Source: Micavibrio_A sp964423095
Lineage (GTDB): Bacteria; Pseudomonadota; Alphaproteobacteria; Micavibrionales; Micavibrionaceae
Assembly: GCA_964423095.1 (NCBI GenBank)
Contig: CAYRDI010000014.1
Location: 1 to 39,885 of the forward strand
Reading direction: 5' to 3'
Length of the DNA stretch: 39,885 bases
The notes below the pieces were generated by a model. That model worked only from the letters and a program-made list of their open reading frames with translations, searched no databases and was not told where the DNA came from. The stretch's first letter is position 1. The number at the start of each line of letters is the position of its first letter. Of the stretch, positions 1-8,051 are shown one piece after another. Position numbers and translations under genes: made by a program.

Positions 1-798
1 GTCGAACACTCCATCCGTTCTTTTGCCATGGCGGCCGGATTTGGCATTGGTTCCGGTATTCTAACCATCTTGAAAAAACAAACGATGGCCCAGTCATTGC
101 AAGCCGCTACCAGCTTTTTTGTTACAACGGCGTCTATCGGTCTGGTACTCGGCTTTATCCTCTTTTACGTCTTGCCCTTTATGCCGTTTATTTATTTCTT
201 CTTTGCGGTCATGACATGGATCAAGGCTATCTTCGAGGCGATGGTGGGCGTTCCGCTCTGGGCCCTCGCCCATTTGCGGATCGATGGCGAAGGAATGCCG
301 GGCGATGCCGCTGAATCCGGATACTTTTATATCCTCGAAATTTTTTTGCGGCCGGTCATTATTATCATCGCATTTTTGGGAAGCATCATTATCTTCGGCG
401 CGATGGTAAGGGTACTGAACCAGATTTTCTACCTGGTCATTTCCAACGTCACAGGCCATGCGGTCAACAGCCTTTCACCGACCGGATGTTTTAATCCTCC
501 CGGTACGGGTACAAACCCAAACGGCGCATCACAGGCTATTTACAAACGCGGGCCGATCGATGAGTTTTTCTTCAGTGTCGTCTACGCAATCATTGTCTAT
601 ATGATCGGCACGGCCTGCTTCAAGCTGGTGGACATTATCCCGGACAATATTACGCGTTGGATGGGCCTGGGTATCCAATCCTTCGGCGCAACGGATGGAG
701 ATCCGGCACAAGGAATGGTGAAATATGTCGCGGGCGGTGCAGGAAGTGTCGGACGTCAGTTGAAAGACGGGGTCAGCGGCTTCGGTTTCCTGAATTAA
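1..798 (+). CDS. DotA/TraY-type type IVB secretion/conjugation membrane protein, C-terminal part
   Basis: The reading frame is open to the first base, so only the last 265 residues are present and the first ATG at 28 is unlikely to be the true start. The fragment has long hydrophobic segments at about residues 36-75, 105-150 and 190-215. A proline/phenylalanine-rich membrane stretch (LPFMPFIYFFF) is followed by a helix of the type 'WIKAIFEAMVGVPLWAL'. This arrangement is what I recognise from the C-terminal part of DotA (Dot/Icm) and TraY (IncI conjugation), inner-membrane proteins of type IVB secretion systems. The call rests on recalled family resemblance. The rest of the system would have to lie upstream of the window. 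The gene ends at a terminator shared with mlaC. Confidence 0.6.
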   Translation, partial: VEHSIRSFAMAAGFGIGSGILTILKKQTMAQSLQAATSFFVTTASIGLVLGFILFYVLPFMPFIYFFFAVMTWIKAIFEAMVGVPLWALAHLRIDGEGMPGDAAESGYFYILEIFLRPVIIIIAFLGSIIIFGAMVRVLNQIFYLVISNVTGHAVNSLSPTGCFNPPGTGTNPNGASQAIYKRGPIDEFFFSVVYAIIVYMIGTACFKLVDIIPDNITRWMGLGIQSFGATDGDPAQGMVKYVAGGAGSVGRQLKDGVSGFGFLN

Positions 799-817
799 AG
801 CCCCAAACTGATACTCA

Positions 818-848
818 TAAAAAAACCCTCCACACAGGAGGGTTTTTT
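818..848. terminator. Bidirectional intrinsic terminator between dotA/traY-like gene and mlaC
   Basis: ACCCTCC (825-831) and GGAGGGT pair around a 5-base loop (ACACA). The stem is flanked by an A-run on the left and a T-run on the right, so it can end transcription from both sides. It lies between two converging genes. Confidence 0.85.
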
Positions 849-867
849 ATTTGATTTCAAAATCTGC

Positions 868-1524
868 TTATTTACGCAGTTCGTTCAAAAGGACATTGAT
901 GTCCCCGCCGCCGCGCTGGATCACGCTGGCAAAATCCGCGCGCTGCGTCTGGGACATGCTGACGCCTTCAACAACAATATCGACAATCTTGTATGAGCCG
1001 CCCTTGTTGCGCACGCGCCAGTCAACCTTCACTTCGGGGCCGTCGCCGGGAACGATGAATGAGGTAACAATCGAATCCTTTTCATTTTCCTGGCGGGCGG
1101 ATTTCACGACGAATTGCTGGCCCTTGTAATCTGAAAAGCGTTTGGAATAGACCTTGATGATCATATCACGAAACAACTTTTGGTATTCAACCTGCTGGGC
1201 AGGAGATGCCGATTTCCAGTATGTGCCGAGCGCGAACCGGCCGATCGTGTTCATATCGAACGTATCGTTGAGCAGTTTGGCAAATTCCGCCTTCTTGGCA
1301 TCCTGTCCCATCGACTGGTTGCCCAGAAAATTGATCCCGCGCGCACCCAGTGAGTCCACGAACTTCTTTGCCCCTTCGGCAACACTGTCCTGCCCGGCGG
1401 CGGCTCCGATCAGATGGACGGAAGAAGGGCTTTCCAACGGGCGAACATCGTTCGTGCCGGCAACGGCAGTCCCCGTGATGGCAACAAACGCAACACCAAA
1501 AAGTAAATAACCTGAAAGTCTCAT
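868..1524 (-). CDS. mlaC: MlaC, periplasmic phospholipid-binding protein of the Mla pathway
   Basis: A 218-residue protein with an N-terminal signal peptide that probably ends after TGTAVA (residue 22). The body matches the MlaC/Ttg2D fold: a KFVDSLG segment, 'FAKLLNDTFDMNTIGRFALG', a 'YQKLFRDMIIKVYSKRFSDY' helix, and 'DWRVRNKGGSYKIVDIVVEGVSMSQTQRADF' near the C-terminus, quoted here in part. MlaC carries phospholipid across the periplasm between the outer-membrane MlaA complex and the MlaFEDB ABC transporter. mlaA lies directly upstream on the same strand, which supports the role. The mlaFED genes are not in the window. A possible own promoter lies in the 137-base gap to mlaA. Confidence 0.9.
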   Translation of the reverse strand: MRLSGYLLFGVAFVAITGTAVAGTNDVRPLESPSSVHLIGAAAGQDSVAEGAKKFVDSLGARGINFLGNQSMGQDAKKAEFAKLLNDTFDMNTIGRFALGTYWKSASPAQQVEYQKLFRDMIIKVYSKRFSDYKGQQFVVKSARQENEKDSIVTSFIVPGDGPEVKVDWRVRNKGGSYKIVDIVVEGVSMSQTQRADFASVIQRGGGDINVLLNELRK

Positions 1525-1570
1525 CTTTTATCCTTCCCGACAGATCAATCCTGTCGCCCTTTTAGCAAAA

Positions 1571-1603
1571 GGAGCCTGTACTATCAATCAAGTATCAGGC
1601 TCC
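1571..1603 (-). terminator. Hairpin between mlaA and mlaC (possible weak terminator or leader hairpin)
   Basis: GGAGCCTG (1571-1578) pairs perfectly with CAGGCTCC (1596-1603), with further GTAC-type pairing inside. On the minus strand it is followed by TTTT, then GCTAAAA. It could weakly terminate mlaA transcription. If the promoter at 1608-1636 is real, the hairpin sits at the very start of the mlaC leader. Confidence 0.45.
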
Positions 1604-1607
1604 CTCC

Positions 1608-1636
1608 ATTATAATAATACGGCAGCCGCCCTGCAA
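1608..1636 (-). promoter_or_regulatory. Possible sigma-70 promoter for mlaC
   Basis: Read on the minus strand, TTGCAG (1636-1631), a 17-base spacer and a perfect TATAAT (1613-1608) lie between the mlaA stop and the mlaC start. Transcription would begin near 1600. Confidence 0.45.
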
Positions 1637-1661
1637 ACCTTCGCAAGGCGCAGCCTTTTTC

Positions 1662-2438
1662 TTAGTTGCCGTAGTCCGGAATTTCCGGGCCGGCACTCAC
1701 GCTCGGATCCATATCACGGACCAGGGCCTGACGACGCTGGTAATACGCGCTACGGATCGCGGCGTAGTAATCGAAGGAGTTGGCGCGCAGATCGTCTATC
1801 ACGTCCAGAAGCTCTTCACGCTTGGAAATCACACCAACACCGACACGGGTATAGTGCAGCCATTCCAGATCCTGATTGAACAGGTAGATGCGAACCGGAT
1901 CGAGGAAGGAATCAACCAAAAGACCCGTGCCATCGCGCATTGTCGAGGGTCCAAGCAGCGGAATCACCATATAAGGGCCGTTTCCAACACCCCAGACAGC
2001 GAGCGTCTGGCCGAAATCTTCGGGTTCATAAGGAATGCCGCCCATATCGGCCACATCGAACAGACCGCCGACACCGAGCAGCGTGTTGATCACAAGACGG
2101 CCCGTGGCATTGGCCAGACCGGCAAGATCACCCTGCAAAAGCTGGTTTCCCATAATAATTGGGCTTTCAAGGTTACGCAGGAAATTGCGAACACTGTTGC
2201 GCACCGGTTTGGGTGCAACATAGCGATACCCGCGGGCAACCGGTTCGATCACGGCCTTGTCGATCCCTTCGTTGATGGACATCACAACGCGGTTTGTACC
2301 TTCAAACGGGTCGCTGATCTGTTCATCGCCGACCATCACAGGTTCGCCCTTTGTGGTGGAACAGGCCGTCAGACCCACCGACAGCACCAGAGCGGTCGCC
2401 ACGGTCAAAATCATTTTTGTATTTATTTTACGAAACAT
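1662..2438 (-). CDS. mlaA: MlaA (VacJ), outer-membrane lipoprotein of the Mla pathway
   Basis: A 258-residue lipoprotein with a lipobox (VGLTAC) that places the lipidated cysteine at residue 26. The rest follows the MlaA family: 'DPFEGTNRVVMSINEGID', 'NFLRNLESPIIMGNQLLQGD', 'TLLGVGGLFDVA', and 'FGQTLAVWGVGNGPYMVIPLLGPS' (shown in part). MlaA removes misplaced phospholipid from the outer leaflet of the outer membrane and hands it to MlaC, whose gene follows. A ribosome binding site (AGGGGA) lies about 10 bases before the ATG at 2438. A short C-terminal tail after the family domain (about residues 225-258) carries no recognised motif. Confidence 0.93.
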   Translation of the reverse strand: MFRKINTKMILTVATALVLSVGLTACSTTKGEPVMVGDEQISDPFEGTNRVVMSINEGIDKAVIEPVARGYRYVAPKPVRNSVRNFLRNLESPIIMGNQLLQGDLAGLANATGRLVINTLLGVGGLFDVADMGGIPYEPEDFGQTLAVWGVGNGPYMVIPLLGPSTMRDGTGLLVDSFLDPVRIYLFNQDLEWLHYTRVGVGVISKREELLDVIDDLRANSFDYYAAIRSAYYQRRQALVRDMDPSVSAGPEIPDYGN

Positions 2439-2475
2439 AGTCTCTTTTCCCCTAAAAAGGTCCGAATATCTTCAA

Positions 2476-2484
2476 ACTATACCA
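2476..2484 (-). promoter_or_regulatory. Possible extended -10 promoter for mlaA
   Basis: On the minus strand TGGTATAGT forms an extended -10 element 38 bases before the mlaA start. No good -35 is present at the normal distance. The same nine bases occur in front of the cytochrome c gene (8799-8807). Confidence 0.3.
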
Positions 2485-2628
2485 AAAGCGCCTTTACGGC
2501 TGCTTAACCAAATTCCGAATTTTATCTATTATTCTGAAAAATAAAGAGTTTCAGTCGCACGTATAGATAGTCCAAACCTTACACCGCTCCAAGCCCCGTT
2601 CAACGCAAAACAGGCTCTTGTCCCAAAA

Positions 2629-3732
2629 TCATCCATCCTCTGTTGTAAGAATGACACTAATTCCGAGGCTAAGCGCAATGAATGAGGGAAACCAGGCGGC
2701 CAGAAAGACCGGAATCTGGTCGGATGCGCCAAGGGCCTTTAAAAAGCTGGAGGCGAAAAACATCAAAAACCCCATGATGACGCCGGCCGAAATCATCAAA
2801 ACGGTTTGCTGCGCCCGCGCAACCTTCAAGGAAACGGTCGCGGCCAGTATCACCATGGCGGCAAACAGCAGCGGTTGCGCCAAAAGCGTCTGGAAATGGA
2901 TGCGCAGTTTACGGGAATCAAAACCCGTTTCTTCCATCGTGCGGATGTAGGACGGCAAGGACCAGAACGGCGTTTCTTCAGCGGTCGAAAAACTCTCTTC
3001 GATTTCAGAGACCGTCAGTTTGGTCGGCAATGTTTCGCGCGTTTCACGTCTGGGGGGCTGCCCCGGATCATTCACAACGATATTCCGGAACGTCCACAGC
3101 CCGTCTTTCAATCCTGCATTGTCGGCATCGATCCGCCGCCGGAAATCACCCGAAGGCGTAAAGTAAAAAACAGTAACGCCGTTCAATTTCCATTCCGGCA
3201 TTTTTATCTTGTCGGCATGCAGCATGACCACATCCTCGCCGTTCTTTTGCCGGAGCCACAAGCCCTGATCGCCGATCGAAACCGTGTTGTCGTTCGGTTT
3301 CAAATACGCGGCCTCCAGCCCGTGATAGCGCGTCATCATTGCGGCCCCCACGGGGTTGATGACGGACATGTGGACAATCCCGATCAGCATGGCCACGCCG
3401 ATAATAGGTCCCAAAAATTGCCACACCGATAACCCCGCCGCGCGAACGATCACCAGCTCATGCCGGCGGGCGAGAAACCAGAAGGTGTACAGCGCACTGA
3501 ACAAAATCGCGAACGGCAAAATGATCTGCCCGATTTCGGGTAGCTTGAGCAGCCCCATCTGTAGCACAAGCGATAAAGGAACATTGTCGAATTTCGCCGC
3601 ACGGCGTAGCAATTCCACCGTATCAAACAGATAGACGATCCCCAGCAGGATCACCAGAAGCTGGAAGAATGCCTTGGTGTACATCCACGCCAGATACCGG
3701 CACAACGTCGATGGAAAGAAACGGCGGATCAT
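2629..3732 (-). CDS. lptG: LptG, LPS export ABC transporter permease
   Basis: A 367-residue YjgP/YjgQ-family permease. An N-terminal transmembrane block ('LAWMYTKAFFQLLVILLGIVYLF' region) is followed by further helices to about residue 125, a periplasmic beta-jellyroll domain (about 130-265) and C-terminal helices (about 280-360). LptG pairs with LptF, and LptB powers the pair to extract LPS from the inner membrane. Its ATG overlaps the end of lptF by four bases (ATGA), so the two are translationally coupled. G and F are assigned from gene order and the typical LptG pattern of a short N-terminus; the two subunits are homologous and could be swapped by name. Confidence 0.88.
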   Translation of the reverse strand: MIRRFFPSTLCRYLAWMYTKAFFQLLVILLGIVYLFDTVELLRRAAKFDNVPLSLVLQMGLLKLPEIGQIILPFAILFSALYTFWFLARRHELVIVRAAGLSVWQFLGPIIGVAMLIGIVHMSVINPVGAAMMTRYHGLEAAYLKPNDNTVSIGDQGLWLRQKNGEDVVMLHADKIKMPEWKLNGVTVFYFTPSGDFRRRIDADNAGLKDGLWTFRNIVVNDPGQPPRRETRETLPTKLTVSEIEESFSTAEETPFWSLPSYIRTMEETGFDSRKLRIHFQTLLAQPLLFAAMVILAATVSLKVARAQQTVLMISAGVIMGFLMFFASSFLKALGASDQIPVFLAAWFPSFIALSLGISVILTTEDG

Positions 3733-4868
3733 GACAGCGTCCTGATTTTGCTGTGTAGAACGCCCCGGAATTTTTCCGAACGCGCGCTTAAGAGATAAAG
3801 GCTGAAAAAAAGCGGTATGAAGGTTAAGCCGTACATCAGGGCAAGCCCCGCCGCGCCGTTCTTGGCCACGTTATAAGCCACAAGGTAAAGCCCCTGCAAT
3901 ACAATCACTGCCGCACTTGCCGCCACGATCCGCCACCCCAGCCCGCGCCGGTCGAGCGGCCCCAAAAGCAGGCAGCAAAGCGATACCAGCGTAAAGGTCA
4001 GGCACAAAAACGGACTGACGAAACGCCGATGGATTTCGGTACGGAATTCCAGCCATGTTTTTTCGTTTTGCCGGATTTGTGCATCGGGGCGAAGCAATTC
4101 GTTCAAGGTGCGTTCGTCCGGTTCGCGCCAACGCTGGCGCACCGGGCCGGAATCGGGAAGGTCGAGCGAATAGCGTTCGAAATCCAGCCGCGCAAGGCGC
4201 CCGTTTTGCGGATCGTATTCCTGGCGCGATCCGTCATAAACGATAACTTCCTGTTTGTCGCGGTCGCTGACGATCACACCACGGCGGGCAAGAACGGTCA
4301 CGGGCCTGCCGTTTTTCTGGCGTGTGTCGTGGATCATGATTCCTTCCATTTCGCCCGCACTGTTCCTGCGGCTGATGTAAACGGTCAGATCATCGCCCAG
4401 CGCATTGAACACGCCTTCGCGCAAAAGCAGGTTGGAATATTGCGCCTTTAACGACACGCGCATCGATTGCATCTTCGAAAGCGAAAGCGGCGTGATCCAC
4501 GCCGCAATCAAAAAGAGCATGACCGTCCCGGCCCCCGCTAGCGTCATCGCCGGACGGGATAGGCGCAAAGGCGAAAACCCCGTGGATTTCATCACGACCA
4601 TTTCGCTGTCCGCCGTCATCCGGTTGTAAATAAAGGCGGTGGCGATCATCAGGGCGATGGGCAAAATCACCTCGAAAAAGCGCGGCATGGCAAGCAGTGT
4701 AAGCGCAAAGAATGAAAGGCTGGACGCACCGGAATTGATGATCAGTTCCAGAAATTTCAAGGACTGGGTCAGCATGATAAGGGCCGCCAGCGTCAACGCG
4801 ACGAAAGCCGCCGCCAACGAAAGGTTTTTTAAAAGATAGCGGTCGAAAACCATGAAAAATCTGCGCAT
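3729..4868 (-). CDS. lptF: LptF, LPS export ABC transporter permease
   Basis: A YjgP/YjgQ-family permease, 379 residues from the start chosen here. The frame extends upstream to 4922, but the ATG at 4868 (MRRFFMVFDRYLLK) fits the usual LptF N-terminus and has an AGAGAG stretch about 11 bases before it. The N-terminal helices contain 'MPRFFEVILPIALMIATAF' and 'MTADSEMVVMKSTGFSP' (in part), the family's cytoplasmic coupling region. A periplasmic domain spans about residues 125-275 and C-terminal helices follow. It is the first gene of an lptF-lptG unit and is divergent from pepA. A perfect inverted repeat sits in front of it at 4907-4924. Confidence 0.88.
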   Translation of the reverse strand: MRRFFMVFDRYLLKNLSLAAAFVALTLAALIMLTQSLKFLELIINSGASSLSFFALTLLAMPRFFEVILPIALMIATAFIYNRMTADSEMVVMKSTGFSPLRLSRPAMTLAGAGTVMLFLIAAWITPLSLSKMQSMRVSLKAQYSNLLLREGVFNALGDDLTVYISRRNSAGEMEGIMIHDTRQKNGRPVTVLARRGVIVSDRDKQEVIVYDGSRQEYDPQNGRLARLDFERYSLDLPDSGPVRQRWREPDERTLNELLRPDAQIRQNEKTWLEFRTEIHRRFVSPFLCLTFTLVSLCCLLLGPLDRRGLGWRIVAASAAVIVLQGLYLVAYNVAKNGAAGLALMYGLTFIPLFFSLYLLSARSEKFRGVLHSKIRTLS

Positions 4869-4906
4869 TGAACCCGTGCTCTCTCTAGCCTTCGGGCCAA
4901 AAAGAC

Positions 4907-4924
4907 TTATGATGTCCTTCATAA
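4907..4924. repeat. Perfect 6-6-6 inverted repeat in the lptF/pepA divergent promoter region
   Basis: TTATGA and TCATAA are separated by six bases (TGTCCT). The symmetry and the position between two divergent starts suggest an operator for a dimeric regulator. No regulator is identified. Confidence 0.35.
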
Positions 4925-4990
4925 CCGCATCGGGCGGATTCGTCCATCCGTTCCCGTCTTTTTAATCCTTTTATGGGGAAACCGCATTTC

Positions 4991-6535
4991 ATGGCCCAAT
5001 CGTTCCAGATCACCTTCGCAAAATCATCCAAATCCGGCGCGGAAACCGCCGTGGTCTTTACCGATGGGGACGGAAAATTGCTGGCCGGCGGACTGGCGCT
5101 CGACAAAAAGGCCGGGGGCCTGCTATCCGCGGCCCTTGCCGCCCGCGGCGGGTTCAAGGGCAAGGCGGGCGAAACGCTCACCCTCTTCCTGCCCAAAGCG
5201 GCCGGATACACGCAGGTTGTGGTGGCCGGTCTGGGCAAAGGATCGGGGGCTTTGGAAACCGAAAATACCGGCGGGAAAATTCTGGCCGCCCTGAAAGCCG
5301 CCGGGGCCAAAGGCGCAAACATCCTTTTCGATCTGCCAAAGGACAAAAAGGCAGACGCGGCGGACACGGCCGCCGCACTCGCCTCGGGCATACAGCTCCG
5401 CGCCTATGCGTTTGACAAGTACAAACAAGGAAACAAAAAGAAAAAAACCGGGGACGGTATAAAAAATGACGGATTGAAAACCGTGACCATCGTCACCGAA
5501 GCCGCCACCGCCGCGGCCAAGGCGTACCAGACATACGATGCCGTGAACGAAGGCGTGCGGTTCGCCCGCGATCTGGTCAACGAAGTTCCGAACGTCCTGT
5601 ATCCCGAAAGCTATGCCGCCCTCGTTCAAAAGGAACTCAAACCGCTCGGCGTACAGATCGAAGTGATCGATCACAAGAAAATGCAAAAGCTGGGCTTTGG
5701 CGCCCATCTGGCCGTCGGCATGGGTTCGGCGCGTCCGCCCTGCGTCGTCATCATGCGCTGGAACGGTACATCTTCTGCCGCCAAGAAATCATCCAAGACG
5801 CCCCTGGCCTTTGTGGGTAAAGGCGTGACGTTCGATACCGGCGGGATTTCCATCAAACCCGCCGCCGGTATGGAAGAAATGAAAATGGACATGGGTGGAT
5901 CCGCCGCCGTGGTCGGATTGATCCGCGCGCTGGCCGTACGCAAGGCGAAGGTGGATGTGATCGGCATTGTCGGCCTTGCCGAAAACATGCCATCCGACCG
6001 GGCGTACAGACCGGGTGACATCGTTACGTCCCTGTCCGGTAAAACGATCGAAGTACTGAACACCGATGCCGAAGGAAGACTTGTCTTGTGCGATGCGCTG
6101 ACTTATGTGCAGGACACGTACAAACCCTCGATGATCGTCGATCTCGCCACACTGACGGGGGCCATCATGGTGGCCTTGGGATACGAATATGCGGGCGCGT
6201 TCGTCAATGACGACAAACTCTGGTCGCAACTGGACGCGGCCGGAAAACAGACGGGCGAAAAATTATGGCGCATGCCGTTGGATGAGGCGTACCGCGAGGA
6301 AATGCGCAGCAAGGTCGCGGACCTCCAGAACCTCGGCAATCTCGGACGGTATGGCGGCGCATGTTCGGCGGCCGGATTTTTAGAACAGTTTGTGGAAGCA
6401 AAAACCCCATGGGCGCACCTCGATATTGCGGGAACGGCATGGGGCAAATCCGACAAGGCGATTACGCCCCGCGGCGGTTCCGGTTTTGGCGTACGCTTGC
6501 TATATCGCTTCGTTCTCTCTAATTATGCGGGATGA
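4991..6535 (+). CDS. pepA: Leucyl aminopeptidase (M17 family, PepA type)
   Basis: A cytosolic metallo-aminopeptidase that removes N-terminal residues from peptides. The M17 catalytic region is intact: 'VGKGVTFDTGGISIKP' (about residues 275-290, active-site Lys and Asp), 'MKMDMGGSAAV' and the signature NTDAEGRL (357-364). From the start chosen it has 514 residues, a usual length. An in-frame ATG at 4973 would add six residues; the one at 4991 is preferred because GGGGA lies about 11 bases before it. A lysine-rich loop (GNKKKKTGDG, about residues 147-156) sits at the junction of the N-terminal domain and the catalytic domain. The last four bases overlap the next gene (ATGA). Confidence 0.93.
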   Translation: MAQSFQITFAKSSKSGAETAVVFTDGDGKLLAGGLALDKKAGGLLSAALAARGGFKGKAGETLTLFLPKAAGYTQVVVAGLGKGSGALETENTGGKILAALKAAGAKGANILFDLPKDKKADAADTAAALASGIQLRAYAFDKYKQGNKKKKTGDGIKNDGLKTVTIVTEAATAAAKAYQTYDAVNEGVRFARDLVNEVPNVLYPESYAALVQKELKPLGVQIEVIDHKKMQKLGFGAHLAVGMGSARPPCVVIMRWNGTSSAAKKSSKTPLAFVGKGVTFDTGGISIKPAAGMEEMKMDMGGSAAVVGLIRALAVRKAKVDVIGIVGLAENMPSDRAYRPGDIVTSLSGKTIEVLNTDAEGRLVLCDALTYVQDTYKPSMIVDLATLTGAIMVALGYEYAGAFVNDDKLWSQLDAAGKQTGEKLWRMPLDEAYREEMRSKVADLQNLGNLGRYGGACSAAGFLEQFVEAKTPWAHLDIAGTAWGKSDKAITPRGGSGFGVRLLYRFVLSNYAG

Positions 6536-7527
6536 GCACGACACCGGACACACCTTTCAAACACGCGAAGTTAACACAACAGGTTTTAAACACGATTGAG
6601 ACACCCGACCCGTACACCGATCCGGTGGCACGACAATATATTTTTACGCCCGAAGAACACCGCATCAAACAGTACGAGCTGGCCGATCCGATCGGCGATG
6701 ATGCCCATAGTCCGGTCAAGGGAATCGTACACCGTTATCCCGACCGCGTTCTTTTAAAAATCACGGACACCTGCGCGGTGTATTGCCGTTTTTGTTTCAG
6801 AAAAGAAACCGTCGGCGGCGGTGTTGGCACATTACGGGATGAAGAAGTGCAGGCAGCACTTGATTACGTCCGCAGCCACACAGAAATACGGGAAATTATT
6901 CTAACGGGCGGCGACCCGCTGACGCTGTCGAACCGCCGGCTGGGCGACCTGCTGACAAAAATAGAATCCATCGGACATGTGGAGTTGATCCGTATCCACA
7001 CGCGTGCGCCGCTCGTCAATCCGGCACGGGTGGATGACGGCCTGCTGACGCTTTTCAAGGACATGGAAAAAGCCCTGTATGTCGTTCTGCACGTCAATCA
7101 TGCGAACGAAATCAATGAAGCCATCCGCAAGGCGGTCCGGCAGCTTTCACAAACGGGAGCGGTTCTCCTTTCACAGTCCGTTTTGCTGAAAGGTGTCAAC
7201 GACAATCCGGAAACGCTCGAAACCCTGTTCCGCACCCTGTTGGCAAACCGGATAAAACCCTATTACCTGCACCATCCGGATCTGGCCCCTGGAACCAGCC
7301 ATTTTTACGTCGACATAAATCGGGGACAGGATATTATCAAATCCCTACGCGGTAGGGTCACAGGTCTTGCCTATCCGCACTATGTCCTCGACCTACCGGG
7401 TGGATTTGGAAAAATGCCGTTGACCCCTTGCGCCGTCACCGGATCCGAGGGCACCCTCTATGAGATCGAGGATTACAAAGGCAAAAAGCATCGTTATCCG
7501 CCATCGCCTGCAAAGGAAGTGAAATGA
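6532..7527 (+). CDS. KamA/EpmB-family radical SAM protein (lysine 2,3-aminomutase-like)
   Basis: A 331-residue radical SAM and PLP protein. The [4Fe-4S] motif CAVYCRFC gives cysteines 81, 85 and 88. It is followed by the SAM-contacting GGDPL (126-130) and by PGGFGK with the PLP-binding lysine at 294. This is the core of lysine 2,3-aminomutases. The short length without N- and C-terminal extensions resembles EpmB, which makes the beta-lysine used to modify elongation factor P. No efp or epmA is nearby, so EpmB function is not shown and a catabolic or other aminomutase remains possible. It overlaps pepA and holC by four bases at each end, so all three are probably one transcript. Confidence 0.85.
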   Translation: MSTTPDTPFKHAKLTQQVLNTIETPDPYTDPVARQYIFTPEEHRIKQYELADPIGDDAHSPVKGIVHRYPDRVLLKITDTCAVYCRFCFRKETVGGGVGTLRDEEVQAALDYVRSHTEIREIILTGGDPLTLSNRRLGDLLTKIESIGHVELIRIHTRAPLVNPARVDDGLLTLFKDMEKALYVVLHVNHANEINEAIRKAVRQLSQTGAVLLSQSVLLKGVNDNPETLETLFRTLLANRIKPYYLHHPDLAPGTSHFYVDINRGQDIIKSLRGRVTGLAYPHYVLDLPGGFGKMPLTPCAVTGSEGTLYEIEDYKGKKHRYPPSPAKEVK

Positions 7528-7976
7528 CCGAAATCCGTTTTTATCATCTGCTGACCCAAAGACTGGAACAGGCGTTGCCCGCGATTTTGACCAAGGCTCT
7601 GGCGGGTGGGCGCAAGGCTGTTATCCGGTTTGCCGATGACAAAGACGTCCAGCGGTTCGACGAACATTTCTGGACCTACGCACCGGACAGCTTCCTGCCC
7701 CACGGGCCGAGCGGCGGGGCGCATGACAACCTTCAACCGGTCGTTCTGACGACGAAGGCGGAAAATCCGAACGGGGCGGATATGCTGGTGCTGTGCAATC
7801 ACAAAACTGTCCCCGAAAATATCAATGATTTTTCCTTGTGTTGCGATTTTCTGGACGGGCAGGACGAAGAAGCCGTTGCGCTGGGCCGCGCCCGCTGGAA
7901 GACGTACAAGGAGGCAGGTTACGCCCTCACCTACTGGCAGCAAACCGAAACCGGCGGCTGGGAACAAAAGGCCTGA
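7524..7976 (+). CDS. holC: DNA polymerase III subunit chi
   Basis: A 150-residue protein with the chi-subunit pattern: an 'IRFYHLLTQRLEQALPAILTKAL' N-terminal helix (in part), then 'RFDEHFWTYAPDSFLPHG', 'PVVLTTKAENPNGADMLVL', and a C-terminal 'RWKTYKEAGYALTYWQQ'. Chi links the clamp loader to single-strand binding protein during replication. The start overlaps the previous stop (ATGA). pepA next to holC is a common proteobacterial pair, here with a radical SAM gene between them. A strong terminator follows. Confidence 0.9.
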   Translation: MTEIRFYHLLTQRLEQALPAILTKALAGGRKAVIRFADDKDVQRFDEHFWTYAPDSFLPHGPSGGAHDNLQPVVLTTKAENPNGADMLVLCNHKTVPENINDFSLCCDFLDGQDEEAVALGRARWKTYKEAGYALTYWQQTETGGWEQKA

Positions 7977-8002
7977 CGCCTATCCAATAAAACCCGCCAA
8001 AT

Positions 8003-8037
8003 AAAAAAGGTGCCATCGGGCACCTTTTCGTTTTTTT
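8003..8037. terminator. Bidirectional intrinsic terminator between holC and the cytochrome c gene
   Basis: GGTGCC (8009-8014) pairs with GGCACC (8019-8024) around ATCG. The stem is extended by A/T pairs and followed by a T-run to 8037. The A-run on the left makes it usable by the converging cytochrome gene too. Confidence 0.88.
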
Positions 8038-8051
8038 CGTTTGAAGGAATA

